A stretch of DNA of 64,000 bases from Puniceicoccaceae bacterium (GTDB lineage Bacteria; Verrucomicrobiota; Verrucomicrobiia; Opitutales; JAFGAQ01): positions 443,399-507,398 of the forward strand of contig JANQOQ010000008.1 in NCBI GenBank assembly GCA_028285755.1, written 5' to 3'. Both the position numbers and the translations under genes were made by a program. Every line of letters starts with the position of its first letter. Within the stretch, counting starts at the first letter, position 1. The notes below the pieces were generated by a model. The model did not search any database. It was given only the letters and a program-made list of their open reading frames with translations, and was not told the origin of the DNA. Below, in pieces: positions 1 to 9,504 of the stretch.

Positions 1-1
1 C

Positions 2-157
2 CGCTCTCAATATGGTTGCCATCGGTTATTGCTGATTGCCAAGGGGCTTCAATTTACAGATCCGCAGAACCAGAAAAGGGTGAATGTAGAAACTGATGGA
101 GATGAAGAATATCGGGGTGTGCTTGCTAAGCTAGGACTTGGCTATGCACATCCTTAA
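2..157 (+). CDS. RluA-family RNA pseudouridine synthase, C-terminal fragment
   Basis: This open frame enters from the left edge and stops at 155-157, so only about 51 C-terminal residues are visible. They contain HRLLLIAKGLQFTDP, which resembles the end of RluA/RluC/RluD-type synthases, where an H-x-LLLHA-x-x-L-x-F-x-HP motif closes the catalytic domain. The catalytic Asp lies outside the window. The gene converges on the polyphosphate glucokinase and their 3' ends overlap by 32 bp. The family is inferred from this short motif only, and the RNA target cannot be told. Confidence 0.55.
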   Translation, partial: RSQYGCHRLLLIAKGLQFTDPQNQKRVNVETDGDEEYRGVLAKLGLGYAHP

Positions 158-878
158 ATCGGCAGGCTGCACCGATGATGCCTGCATTGTTTTGCATAGT
201 TGCCGCTTGAACGGGAGTCCTTACCTTAATGCAGTCCATGAATTTTTCCGTTTTACGGCTAACGCCCCCTCCAATAACGAAGAGTGAAGGTGAGAGGATG
301 CGTTCCAGGTGTTTGAGGTACTGATTCACGCGATCTCCCCATTCCTCCCAGGAAAGGTCTTTTTCTTTGCGAATGCGTGCAGCTGCATATTTTTCAGCAT
401 TTTTCCCCCCGAGAATTTCGACGTGTCCAAATTCCATATTAGGTATTAACACCCCGTTATAAAAAAATGCACTGCCGATACCAGTGCCGAAAGTCAGCAT
501 AACGACTAAGCCGCCGGTATCATGGCCCCCAAAGCGAATTTCAGCCAGACCTGCTGAATCAGCATCGTTGAGAAATGTGTTATCCAGCCCGGTTTTCTCT
601 TTCACATGGGTTTCGATATTCATGTCATCCCATTCTGGGCTGAGATTTACGGCGAGCCGTGTGACTCCCTCTTTTACTATGGATGGGAAGCCAGCACCGA
701 GGGGACCTTTCCAGTTGAAGTGATCAATAATTTGTTGGATGACGCCGGTTACGGCTTTGGGGGTAGCCGGTTGAGGGGTTTCGATCTTGTGGCGCTCGGT
801 GATCAATTCGCCCTTTTCGGTATTAACAATGGCACCTTTCATACCTGAACCGCCTATATCTATACCTAGGATTTCCAT
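126..878 (-). CDS. ppgK: Polyphosphate glucokinase (ROK family)
   Basis: The 250-aa protein opens with the ROK phosphate-binding motif GIDIGGSGMKGA. It also has the segment LTFGTGIGSAFFYNG followed by PNMEFGH, which is typical of polyphosphate/ATP-glucomannokinases rather than other ROK sugar kinases or repressors. A catalytic-type Asp sits in LNDADSAG. By family it phosphorylates cytoplasmic glucose to glucose-6-phosphate using inorganic polyphosphate, and usually ATP as well. There is no N-terminal HTH, so it is not a ROK repressor. It is divergent from the histidine kinase across about 200 bp. The ATG at 876-878 fits the expected N terminus. Confidence 0.85.
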   Translation of the reverse strand: MEILGIDIGGSGMKGAIVNTEKGELITERHKIETPQPATPKAVTGVIQQIIDHFNWKGPLGAGFPSIVKEGVTRLAVNLSPEWDDMNIETHVKEKTGLDNTFLNDADSAGLAEIRFGGHDTGGLVVMLTFGTGIGSAFFYNGVLIPNMEFGHVEILGGKNAEKYAAARIRKEKDLSWEEWGDRVNQYLKHLERILSPSLFVIGGGVSRKTEKFMDCIKVRTPVQAATMQNNAGIIGAACRFKDVHSQVLA

Positions 879-1082
879 GAATTGTTAACCAATAAAGGGT
901 ATGGTGCATACGTCAATGATGGATTTTCTCGACCCATCCTAATTGCATTTATTAACTCTATAGGAATCTGCTGATCCGTTAAAATAGTATTGATGTTAAT
1001 AGAAATGGTATTTTCGCTTAGATATGCAGTTTGACTATGGGTTTTTGCTTTAATCTATCCTTTTTAAACCGAATAAGGAGTG

Positions 1083-3299
1083 ATGCGTAGCTCACTACTT
1101 AGAATGCGATACCGGCAGCAATGGTTAATACTACTTCCGGGAGTTATTCTAATAACACTGATCCTATGCTTAAGCTACCTTTGGGTAAGGCCTGCTGTTA
1201 TTGGCCATCTATTGGAGGTAAAGAAAATAGCTTTGAAGGATTTAGTGACTTCGGTATGGTCGATAAGTGAACAGTATCACAAAAAAGTTGAAGCCGGGAT
1301 AATCAGCGAGCAACAAGCTAAGGATATTTTGATCGCGCATATCAATGGTCTTCGCTATGGGCCGGAGTTAAAGGATTATGTGTGGCTGCATAATTTGGAT
1401 GAGCAGATTGTAGTTCACCCTTTTTCAAATATGAAGGATATGGCCCGGTTTAAGGACCTGGACGGCAAGCTGGTGGTGCCGTCTATGAACGAAATCGTTC
1501 GGGAGAGTGGTTCTGGATTTGTAGAGTATTACTGGCAATTGAAAGACAACCCCAATATCCATGAAAAAAAGATATCCTATGTAATGCTTTTTGAGCCCTG
1601 GGGCTGGGTCATAGGTTCAGGTTTTTATGAGAAAGAAACCTACGCATCGTTAGATAAACTCACGCGACAGTTTAACCAATGGGTGGCGTTCGCCATAGCG
1701 ATCATAAGCATAATCATCATTTTTAAAATGAGGATGCTTATGAGAACCTATTCAAAATCTGTCCGGCAGGAGGAGGAGATTGCCATAAGGGAGCAAAGGT
1801 TTCAGGATATGATGGGTTGTGTGGAAATGGGTGTGTGCATACTTAAGGATGATGAATTGGTATTTCATAATCAGAGTGCAGACGAAATTTTGAAGGATGT
1901 TATCGTCAACCCCAATGACCATGATGCAACTATCGAATCAAAACTGAAATATTTGTTGCATTTTGTGCACTATCGAGCCAAACGCCTCTTGGATGAATCG
2001 AATGATTTTGTAGAAAGTTGGTACAATAAGGCGGATGGTAACCGCTGCTTTTTGAGCACGCATGCTATTTACAATTCGCAAGTGAATGAATACTACCTGC
2101 ATATCTATGATAATACACAAGCTGAGCTTCAAAAACTGGAGATCAGACGGTTATCCAAGATTATTGAGGTATGCCCCTTATCTGTAGTGATAACGGATAC
2201 TGGAGGTATTATCGAGTATGTTAATCCCTACGCATCGAAGGTAAGTGGTTATTCTATGGAAGAGCTCCTGGGTGAAAAAACAAATATTTTCAGGTCGGAT
2301 CGCATGCCCAAATACATTTTTCAAGATATGTGGAAGACCATCAAATCGGGGGGTGTTTGGAAAGGTGAGTTGTTGAATGTAATTAAGAATGGAGAGCTTG
2401 TCTGGGAATATACAATTATTTCGCCATTATTTGATGCAGCCGGCAAAATTCACCGTTATTTTGCGTTAAAGACAGATATTTCGGATATAAAGCAATTGGA
2501 AAAAGATCTGAGTGTTGCGAAAATAAAAGCAGAAGAGAGTGACCGTATAAAAACGAGTTTCCTGGAGAATGTGAGCCATGAATTCAGAACACCACTCAAT
2601 GCCATTTCAGGGTTTGTCGATTTAATGGATGAGGCGGATGATGAGGAAGAGCGTCTAGAGTATCGCGAACATATTAAGGATAGCATAAACAATATAACGG
2701 GTCTTGTTGATGATATGCTGGAGATATCGCAACTGAATGCTGGGGATATCCAAGTGGATTATGATTACTGGAATCTAAATGAGTTGATCGAAGAAGTGGT
2801 TGGTGAGGTGCTGCCTGGTGTGGATACCGAAAAGCTAAAAAAGGTTGAAGTAATCATGGACTTTGATAGCGGGCTTGAGGATCCCACGGTAGTCACCGAT
2901 AGAAATCGATTTATGTCAGTAATGATGGAGCTATTGAAAAATGCGTTTAAATACACTGAAGAGGGTTCTGTTCGGCTTGGTTATGAAATCGTTAATCAGG
3001 ATTTAAGGCTGTTTGTAGCGGATACGGGTGTTGGGATTACGGAGGAAGAAGCCCCTTACATTTTTGATCTCTTTTATCACGGAAACTCCCATTATTTCAC
3101 GCTTCATAACGGTACGGGAGTGGGGTTAAACCTGGTTAGCAGAGTTACCAAGCTGATGGGTGGTAGTATCGAATGGTCGTCCGCAGCAGGTGAGGGTACG
3201 CGATTTAATATTATGGGTATTTGTGAATCGCAGGATCGTAATTTGGGAATGAGTGATGGCCCTCAAAAATCTGCCAATCGTAGTAACTGGGCGATTTGA
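1083..3299 (+). CDS. Membrane sensor histidine kinase with Cache and PAS domains
   Basis: The roughly 738-aa protein has a TM helix near residues 17-38 and an extracytoplasmic sCache_2-type ligand domain to about 195, including a DYVWLHN segment and an FEPWGWVIGSGFY ending. A second TM lies near 200-220. A PAS domain follows at about 355-470, then HisKA with phospho-acceptor His near residue 500 (NVSHEFRTPLN). The HATPase part has an N-box (LLKNAFKY), G1 (DTGVGI) and G2 (GTGVGL). By family it senses a small extracellular molecule and autophosphorylates. No response regulator is adjacent on this strand; the nearest is the OmpR-type gene at 5760-6500. The start is uncertain: GTG at 1080, ATG at 1083 (AAGGAG only 2 nt upstream) and ATG at 1104 are all in frame. 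Confidence 0.85.
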   Translation: MRSSLLRMRYRQQWLILLPGVILITLILCLSYLWVRPAVIGHLLEVKKIALKDLVTSVWSISEQYHKKVEAGIISEQQAKDILIAHINGLRYGPELKDYVWLHNLDEQIVVHPFSNMKDMARFKDLDGKLVVPSMNEIVRESGSGFVEYYWQLKDNPNIHEKKISYVMLFEPWGWVIGSGFYEKETYASLDKLTRQFNQWVAFAIAIISIIIIFKMRMLMRTYSKSVRQEEEIAIREQRFQDMMGCVEMGVCILKDDELVFHNQSADEILKDVIVNPNDHDATIESKLKYLLHFVHYRAKRLLDESNDFVESWYNKADGNRCFLSTHAIYNSQVNEYYLHIYDNTQAELQKLEIRRLSKIIEVCPLSVVITDTGGIIEYVNPYASKVSGYSMEELLGEKTNIFRSDRMPKYIFQDMWKTIKSGGVWKGELLNVIKNGELVWEYTIISPLFDAAGKIHRYFALKTDISDIKQLEKDLSVAKIKAEESDRIKTSFLENVSHEFRTPLNAISGFVDLMDEADDEEERLEYREHIKDSINNITGLVDDMLEISQLNAGDIQVDYDYWNLNELIEEVVGEVLPGVDTEKLKKVEVIMDFDSGLEDPTVVTDRNRFMSVMMELLKNAFKYTEEGSVRLGYEIVNQDLRLFVADTGVGITEEEAPYIFDLFYHGNSHYFTLHNGTGVGLNLVSRVTKLMGGSIEWSSAAGEGTRFNIMGICESQDRNLGMSDGPQKSANRSNWAI

Positions 3300-3326
3300 T
3301 AGGCCATCCGATACAGGGGTTCGCAG

Positions 3327-5600
3327 CTACTGTCTGCGAGCATAGGGACGTAATTGATGAAGCAGACTCTCTGTGTAGGAATGCATCAATTGTTCCAATT
3401 GGGTATTATTTAAATAACGGCCGATTGTGCTCGGTGTTGTAAAAGTCACTTCCACCCGCGCCTCGGAATCTACGGCGGTTAATACGGTTTCGGGATAGTT
3501 TTCGCCCATTACCCGATTCATTGAAAGTGCGGGTTGGTTGCCTGAGCCCGCATGGCTAAAGAGATTACCGATGGAATCGTCGGTTTGCCATTTGAAAGTG
3601 ATTATGAGTGGCAAATGGTCGTATTCATTATTTGCACGGTAGATAATCTGATCTGCCATTGAATAGCCTCGGGTTTTTCCCCACCCGTCCATCGGTGCGT
3701 AGATGCGCACTTTATCCCCTCGGATCAAGCTTCTATATTGTTGCCTGAGCGCGGTATAATCGAGCTCGTAGAACGCGATTTGCAGGGGTAGTTCAAGGTA
3801 ACCGAGTGGTTGGGCTCTGGGGCGAGAAGTGTCATTTTGCGTGCTAGTTTCGTTGGAGTAGACAAAGATGCGTATTACCGATCCCTGGGGTAATTCATTG
3901 CCGGCCTGGGGGTATTGGCGGGAGACTGTATTAGTGAGGGCTTTTGTAGGTGGTGTGCCGGACTTTGCCTGCTCTACCCTAAATCCAAAGCTCTTGAGCA
4001 CAGATTCTGCATGTTTGGCATTCAGGCCGGCGACAGAGGGTATGATACGATCAGGCAGCTCAAGTCGGTAAATGCGCAACATCACTTCATCTTCAACATT
4101 TATAGTACCGCCTGCGGGGAATTGTGAAGCGACACGATCTGCAAGTCTTCGATCGATGGTGCTGGGACCGTTGGTAAGAGCTACTTCGTATCCTGCTGCT
4201 TTTAAAGTCTCTGCGGCTTGCGTCGCGGGCATATTTACGACATTGGGTAAGGTCGGTATCGTTTGTGTTTCCACCGGGGCTTGCCGGTAGTTCTGAGTCA
4301 TACTGAGTTGAGCAGTGTCGGATTGACTGTCGCCCGGTTGAGTGGGTTGCAATACTTCTCTGAGACTCGAAGGCAAAGATTCAAGTGTGTTGAAATCTGC
4401 AAATTCCGGATCGTCCAATGGACTGATACGCGGATTTTGTGCACCCGGCAGTTGTTGTGCACGGGTCTCCAGGTTATCCATGGATTCTCTCAGGGTGCTG
4501 AGCTGCTGGGTTAATTCGGTGCGTGCCGGTAGGGGTTTTTCTAAAGATTCCTCGAGTTCCTGTATGATGCCTTCTAGCTGATTTTGAGATATTTTCAGGT
4601 TGTGTATATCTTTTGCCTCAAGCTCGGCAAGCCAGTCTAATACCTGAATGGATTTGTAAGCATCCTGTTCGTCTATCTCTGTATAGTTTTTTCCTGTTGA
4701 AAGGATCGAACCGAAGCGCATCAATGCCGGAACTGGATAAAGATCTATCAGGTGACTGCGTGTATCCAGCAAACGTTCTCTGAAATCCTGAGCCTGGGTG
4801 TCACTAAGCAACCGAAAGCCTGATGAGGCTCCAATGGACTCCGCGATATAGTTATAAGCAGATGAGTAATCACGAATGACGGCATCCGAACGTTTGCGAA
4901 GCGTCATGATTGTTTTGTGACGACTCTCAAAATGTTTAAGCGCCCTTTTAAATTGTATCCACTGCTCTCGCATGTTTTGGAGTGCCTGGGGTGTATCCGT
5001 TAAGTTAATTACCCGATCAAACAGTTGGTGAGAGTCGCGGCAATTTTGGAGGAGGATCTGGCTTATCTCATATTTCTGTTCTGCTTGTTCGAGGCGCACG
5101 CGTGCAAGCTTGGTATAGAAGGCTTCGTGGTAATTCTCATTAAGCGATTGTGCCTCATGGTAAGTCAGGGAGTCAGAATCTGCAGAGCTTTGTGCTTTTG
5201 CGGCAAAATCGGTCAGATCACCGTAATATTTAAAGAATTGAGCCTGAGAGTCTTTGAAAGCCAGCAGGTCTTCCCGATAACGGTCAAACATCGAGTTATA
5301 GGTTACATCTGCGCTTTCAAAGTAACGGGAATCGACGAAAGGAAAGAGTGATTGCAGGTTGAAGTTTATGGCTGCCTGACCCAGCTCGTAAAACTGGTCA
5401 ATCGTGGCCTCATAATCCATGAGGTAGCCTTCTACCTGATCATTGTAGCGCTGCAGGGTTTCGTTACTATGTTGGATACTGTAGGATTCCAGCCGATACA
5501 GTTCAGTATCGATTTGGTAATCGTTCAGAGGTGTTTCCTGATTTGCGAATGCGTATGCTAAGGGAAATACCAACCCAATAAACTGGCGGAATCTAGGCAT
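3327..5600 (-). CDS. Secreted coiled-coil protein with two PASTA domains
   Basis: The 757-aa protein starts with a likely signal peptide (hydrophobic stretch ending near AYAFA, residues 1-19). A long, mostly helical Gln/Glu-rich region reaches about residue 420. Two PASTA repeats follow at about 443-511 (LPNVVNMPATQAAETL, ASQFPAGG) and 512-582 (IPSVAGLNAKHAESVL, SRQYPQAG). A C-terminal region of about 175 aa is unrecognised. PASTA domains usually bind peptidoglycan or muropeptides as the outer part of Ser/Thr kinases or PBPs. Here there is no kinase or transpeptidase domain, which suggests a periplasmic cell-wall-associated protein. It converges on the histidine kinase with a 27-bp gap holding a short hairpin (TCGCAG/CTGCGA at 3321-3339). 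Confidence 0.7.
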   Translation of the reverse strand: MPRFRQFIGLVFPLAYAFANQETPLNDYQIDTELYRLESYSIQHSNETLQRYNDQVEGYLMDYEATIDQFYELGQAAINFNLQSLFPFVDSRYFESADVTYNSMFDRYREDLLAFKDSQAQFFKYYGDLTDFAAKAQSSADSDSLTYHEAQSLNENYHEAFYTKLARVRLEQAEQKYEISQILLQNCRDSHQLFDRVINLTDTPQALQNMREQWIQFKRALKHFESRHKTIMTLRKRSDAVIRDYSSAYNYIAESIGASSGFRLLSDTQAQDFRERLLDTRSHLIDLYPVPALMRFGSILSTGKNYTEIDEQDAYKSIQVLDWLAELEAKDIHNLKISQNQLEGIIQELEESLEKPLPARTELTQQLSTLRESMDNLETRAQQLPGAQNPRISPLDDPEFADFNTLESLPSSLREVLQPTQPGDSQSDTAQLSMTQNYRQAPVETQTIPTLPNVVNMPATQAAETLKAAGYEVALTNGPSTIDRRLADRVASQFPAGGTINVEDEVMLRIYRLELPDRIIPSVAGLNAKHAESVLKSFGFRVEQAKSGTPPTKALTNTVSRQYPQAGNELPQGSVIRIFVYSNETSTQNDTSRPRAQPLGYLELPLQIAFYELDYTALRQQYRSLIRGDKVRIYAPMDGWGKTRGYSMADQIIYRANNEYDHLPLIITFKWQTDDSIGNLFSHAGSGNQPALSMNRVMGENYPETVLTAVDSEARVEVTFTTPSTIGRYLNNTQLEQLMHSYTESLLHQLRPYARRQ

Positions 5601-5667
5601 CGGTAAGATACAAAGGCGTTATTACTCTTATTATCGGCATTTTCAGAGCAACTTAAGTACCAATGCT

Positions 5668-5703
5668 AAAACACCCGGGCTACCTGGGGTGGCTCGGGTG
5701 TTT
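5668..5703 (-). terminator. Rho-independent terminator after the OmpR-type regulator
   Basis: An approximately 12-bp stem (AAACACCCGGGC with GCTCGGGTGTTT, one G-U pair) encloses an 11-nt loop and ends in a short T run on the minus strand. It lies 57 bp past the regulator's stop and before the PASTA gene, so it most likely ends regulator transcription. Confidence 0.7.
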
Positions 5704-5759
5704 ATCCTAACTCTTTAACCTAGTTTTATATTACCTTATCCTATTGGGCAAAAAAGGGG

Positions 5760-6500
5760 TTACGAAGCCTTAATCTCAGCAGGATCGTAGATGTAGCCTA
5801 CACCGTGGATCGTGCGGAACGGATCGAGATTGAGCCCGTGGCGTGAGAATGCATCGCGAATCTTTACGATGTATTGATCCAGCGAGCGGCTTTTAATATC
5901 GGCGTGCACGCCCCATACGGCGTGGATTAAATTCTTGCGGGTGAGAATGGTGCCCTGGTTGGCATAAAGGTAAGCCATGATGCCGAACTCTTTACGACCG
6001 AGTGGCTCAGTCGCTCCATCGGGGAAGGTAATTTCGAGGCGCTGCGTGTTGACCATTGCGCCGCAGAAGTCGAAAGGTTCTTCAGAGAGGGATGAAGTGG
6101 GCGTCACCTGGCTGTCACGTGAAGTTTCTGCGCGGCGTAGAACCGCGTTAATCCGTGCGACAAGCTCCGGAAAGGAGAATGGTTTGGTGATGTAGTCGTC
6201 GGCACCGGTTTCGAGGCCTTTGACTTTCTGAACTTCCGAATCGTTTCCGGTAAAGAAGATAACGGGCATCGTGATGCCTTTTCCGCGAATTTCTTCAAGG
6301 ACGTTAAAGCCGCTGGTGTCCGGCAGGTTTACATCGAGCAACAGCAGGTTTGCGAAATTGTTTTCGAGAAAGATTTTAAGGTTGGCTGCTCTGTAAAAAA
6401 CCTGGGTCTTCATACCAGCCAGCTCCAAGTGCTCTGCAGTGAGGTTTGCGAGTGCTTTATCGTCTTCGACGATGAGGATAAGTGGCTTTGCTGATGACAT
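5760..6500 (-). CDS. OmpR/PhoB-family response regulator
   Basis: The 246-aa protein has an N-terminal receiver domain with acidic pocket E12-D13-D14, phospho-acceptor D56 (LLLLDVNLPD), T84 and K106 (DDYITKPF). A C-terminal winged-helix DNA-binding domain (about residues 140-240) ends in RTIHGVGYIYDP, typical of the family. It is a transcription factor controlled by phosphorylation. No kinase gene is adjacent in the same operon. The closest candidate partner is the Cache/PAS kinase at 1083-3299, an inference from distance only. It is divergent from hisG across about 135 bp. Confidence 0.88.
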   Translation of the reverse strand: MSSAKPLILIVEDDKALANLTAEHLELAGMKTQVFYRAANLKIFLENNFANLLLLDVNLPDTSGFNVLEEIRGKGITMPVIFFTGNDSEVQKVKGLETGADDYITKPFSFPELVARINAVLRRAETSRDSQVTPTSSLSEEPFDFCGAMVNTQRLEITFPDGATEPLGRKEFGIMAYLYANQGTILTRKNLIHAVWGVHADIKSRSLDQYIVKIRDAFSRHGLNLDPFRTIHGVGYIYDPAEIKAS

Positions 6501-6635
6501 ATTTCTAAAATGGTTTGAGTGAATTTCTTTTTTTGTAAATCTAAGAGATTAGAGGGTCTTACGCAATTATTTTACATTTAGTTTTTTACATTTATTGAGA
6601 GTATCGGCAAAAAGTGCTTGTTTTTTAGTAATAAG

Positions 6636-7541
6636 ATGACTTCCGATGAAAATATTATGAGTTTAGACTCGGTTTTAGTAAGAATTGGCTTCCCCAAGGG
6701 CAGCCTGGAAGATGCAACTATTAGGCTTTTTGACAAGGCGGGTTACAATATCCGGAAGAGTTCACGCTCGTATCGGCCTACAATTGACGATCCTGAGCTG
6801 GACGGTCGCTTCATTCGTGCGCAGGAAATCAGCCGTTATGTGGAGAAGGGATTTTTTGACTGTGGACTGACGGGGCAGGACTGGATCGCCGAGAATGAAT
6901 CGGACGTGGTGGATGTCTGTGGACTGGTTTACAGCAAGGTGAGCTCCATCGAATCGCGTTGGGTGATTGCCGTGCCAGAGAACTCGGATATCAACACACT
7001 GCAGGATCTGAATGGCAAGAGCATTGCAACTGAGCTCGTGGGAACGACCAGGCGCTACCTGGAGGAACGCGGGGTGCATGCCGATGTGGAGTTTTCCTGG
7101 GGGGCGACTGAAGTGAAAGTGCCTGAGCTTGTGGATGCAATTGTGGATATCACTGAGACGGGGAACTCTCTGCGTGCGAATAAACTGCGCATCCTGGAGA
7201 CGATGTTTTCCACGCACACACGATTTATTGCAAACAAGGAAGCCTGGGCGAATCCTGAGAAACGTAAGAAGATCGAGAATCTTGCGCTCTTACTTCGGGC
7301 TGCTCTAAATGCGGAAGATAAGGTGGGCCTCAAGCTGAATGCGAGCCGTGCGGTATTGGATCAGATTTTGGAGACCTTGCCTGCTCTTAAAAATCCCACG
7401 GTATCCCGCCTAGCGGATCCCGAGTGGGTGGCGATCGAGGCGGTGGTCAATGAGAAGGTGGTGCGTGAGATCGCGCCGCGACTCAAAGAGCTGGGTGCCG
7501 AGGGGATTGTCGAGTATCCGCTGAATAAGGTTATCCCGTAA
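6636..7541 (+). CDS. hisG: ATP phosphoribosyltransferase, long form
   Basis: The protein (about 301 aa) catalyses the first step of histidine synthesis, joining PRPP and ATP. It contains the PRT core ([35 protein letters not shown] and the PRPP-loop-like [13 protein letters not shown]). A C-terminal domain of about 75 aa (HisG_C-like, ending [13 protein letters not shown]) marks the long hexameric form that binds histidine for feedback inhibition, so no HisZ partner is needed. The frame is open from a TTG at 6618. ATG at 6636 or 6657 is more likely, and the latter gives the length closest to other HisG proteins. No other his genes are nearby. Confidence 0.9.
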   Translation: MTSDENIMSLDSVLVRIGFPKGSLEDATIRLFDKAGYNIRKSSRSYRPTIDDPELDGRFIRAQEISRYVEKGFFDCGLTGQDWIAENESDVVDVCGLVYSKVSSIESRWVIAVPENSDINTLQDLNGKSIATELVGTTRRYLEERGVHADVEFSWGATEVKVPELVDAIVDITETGNSLRANKLRILETMFSTHTRFIANKEAWANPEKRKKIENLALLLRAALNAEDKVGLKLNASRAVLDQILETLPALKNPTVSRLADPEWVAIEAVVNEKVVREIAPRLKELGAEGIVEYPLNKVIP

Positions 7542-7743
7542 AGATACCGGTAAACGAAGCATAGTGTAATAACCAACCTATCGGGTGTTTTTAGTGAATC
7601 CGTGGCTTTTGTATTTAAGACTTGCGGTGAACGGTGCTTTGTGCATTATTTTTTAGCTTTTCGTCAAATAAACAGGCGGTTTTCGAACGCTACGGAGGCA
7701 GCCATCACATTAACCACTAACCAATACAAAAACTAACAATCTT

Positions 7744-9399
7744 ATGGGATCAGTAATGGAAGAGTTGCTCGCAGAGAGCACCATTCAGCCATTGGAAGAA
7801 GGCACGATCATAAAAGGCAGAATTACCGAAATTCGACAGAGTGAAGTCATTGTCGACATCGGGGCCAAATCAGAAGGTGCCATACCGCACGTCGAATTTT
7901 ATGATGTCGGAGAACTCGAAATCGGCTCGGAGATAGAAATTTTTCTTGATAAACTGGAAGACAAAGACGGTAACCCTGTTGTCTCCTACGACAAGGCAGA
8001 ACAAAAGAAGAACTGGGAGAACATCCTGGCGAAGTGTGAGGAAGGCTCTATTGTTCAGGGTCGCGTAAAGTCCAAAGTAAAGGGCGGCCTGATGATCAGC
8101 ATCGGTGTGGATTCGTTCCTGCCGGCTTCACAGATCGACATCCAGCCTCCCAAGAATCTGGACCAGTATGTAGGCCAGACTTATGACTTTAAGGTGCTCA
8201 AGATCAATCAGGATCGTAAGAACATCGTGGTGTCACGCCGCGAGTTGATCGAGGAGCAACGCGCTGAGAAACGCCGCACCCTGCTCAAGGAAGTGAAACC
8301 CGGTGATCGCCGCCGCGGTATCGTTAAGAACACTACTGACTACGGTGCATTCGTGGATTTGGACGGTCTCGACGGCCTGCTCCACATCACCGATATGAGC
8401 TGGGGCCGTATCACTCACCCGAATGAAATGGTGAAGACCGGTGAAGAGATCGAAGTGATGATCATCGAAGTGGATTACGACAAGGAGCGTGTATCCCTCG
8501 GCCTGAAGCAGATCACCTCAAACCCGTGGGATAAGATTGAAGAGAAGTTCCCAGTGGGCGCACGTGTGGCCGGTAAGGTGGTCAACCTCGTTCAATACGG
8601 TGCGTTTATCGAAATCGAGGAAGGCGTTGAGGGTCTCGTGCACATCACTGAGATGTCCTGGACCAAGCGCATCACCAAACCGAGCGAAATGCTCAAGATC
8701 GGTGATGAAGTCGAAGCTGTGGTGCTCGGCATCCAGAAGGATGAGCAAAAGATTTCTCTGGGTATCCGTCAGTTGGATGAAAATCCGTGGGATATGGTTC
8801 GCCACAACTACCCGGTGGGCGCGCGTGTGCGTGGCCGTGTGCGCAACCTGACTTCTTACGGAGCTTTCGTAGAGCTTGAAGAGGGTATCGACGGTATGGT
8901 GCACGTATCTGATATGAGCTGGACGCGCAAGATCAACCACCCGAGTGAAATGCTCAATAAGGGTGACGAAGTCGATGCGATCGTGCTCGATGTGGATGCC
9001 AATAACCAGCGCATCTCCCTGGGTATGAAGCAGATTGCGGATGACCCCTGGCTGGAGATCGACAAGTATTTCAAGATGGGCGACGTGGTCAACGGCAAGA
9101 TCAGCAAGATCACTACCTATGGTTTCTTCGTGCAGCTTTCAAACGACATTGATGGCCTCGTGCACATCAGCCAAATCTCCGAGGACCGCATTGAGAAGAT
9201 CAAGGACGTCCATAAGGTCGGTGATGAGGTGACTGCACGTGTGATCAAGATTGATCGTGAGGATCGCCGCATTGGCCTGAGTATCAAGGCTGCTAACTAC
9301 GATGAAGATCAGCTCGCTGCAGAATCTGCAGCATATGATTCACTCAAAGGCGATAGTGATTTCGCCAGCCTGGGTGATATCATGGATGAGCTTAAGTAG
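7744..9399 (+). CDS. rpsA: 30S ribosomal protein S1
   Basis: The 551-aa protein consists of six S1 (OB-fold) RNA-binding repeats. The first two are divergent; the later ones repeat the pattern YGAFV-x-L-E-G-x-x-G-L-V-H-I-T-(D/E)-M-S-W. Length and repeat number match Gram-negative S1 (about 557 aa), which recruits mRNA to the 30S subunit, especially where Shine-Dalgarno pairing is weak. Weak SD sites are common in this window. A 200-bp leader with no obvious SD precedes the ATG, and a strong terminator follows. Codon use is visibly more GC-rich and biased than in its neighbours, as expected for a highly expressed gene. Confidence 0.95.
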   Translation: MGSVMEELLAESTIQPLEEGTIIKGRITEIRQSEVIVDIGAKSEGAIPHVEFYDVGELEIGSEIEIFLDKLEDKDGNPVVSYDKAEQKKNWENILAKCEEGSIVQGRVKSKVKGGLMISIGVDSFLPASQIDIQPPKNLDQYVGQTYDFKVLKINQDRKNIVVSRRELIEEQRAEKRRTLLKEVKPGDRRRGIVKNTTDYGAFVDLDGLDGLLHITDMSWGRITHPNEMVKTGEEIEVMIIEVDYDKERVSLGLKQITSNPWDKIEEKFPVGARVAGKVVNLVQYGAFIEIEEGVEGLVHITEMSWTKRITKPSEMLKIGDEVEAVVLGIQKDEQKISLGIRQLDENPWDMVRHNYPVGARVRGRVRNLTSYGAFVELEEGIDGMVHVSDMSWTRKINHPSEMLNKGDEVDAIVLDVDANNQRISLGMKQIADDPWLEIDKYFKMGDVVNGKISKITTYGFFVQLSNDIDGLVHISQISEDRIEKIKDVHKVGDEVTARVIKIDREDRRIGLSIKAANYDEDQLAAESAAYDSLKGDSDFASLGDIMDELK

Positions 9400-9457
9400 T
9401 CAGTAAAAGATTGATGCTGTGAGCTTTAGTGTTAAGCTGGCAGCATGAAATAATTTA

Positions 9458-9493
9458 AAAAAGGGCAGGAGTTTTGATTCTTCTGTCCTTTTT
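9458..9493 (+). terminator. Rho-independent terminator after rpsA
   Basis: A 14-bp stem (AAAAAGGGCAGGAG with CTTCTGTCCTTTTT, two G-U pairs) closes an 8-nt loop and ends in a T run. It lies 59 bp past the rpsA stop and 12 bp before the next ATG. Confidence 0.85.
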
Positions 9494-9504
9494 GCGTTGT
9501 AGGG

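Noticed and set aside
8330-9260. Near-repeated segments of about 260 bp
   Set aside because: These are the homologous S1 repeats inside rpsA, not a DNA repeat element.
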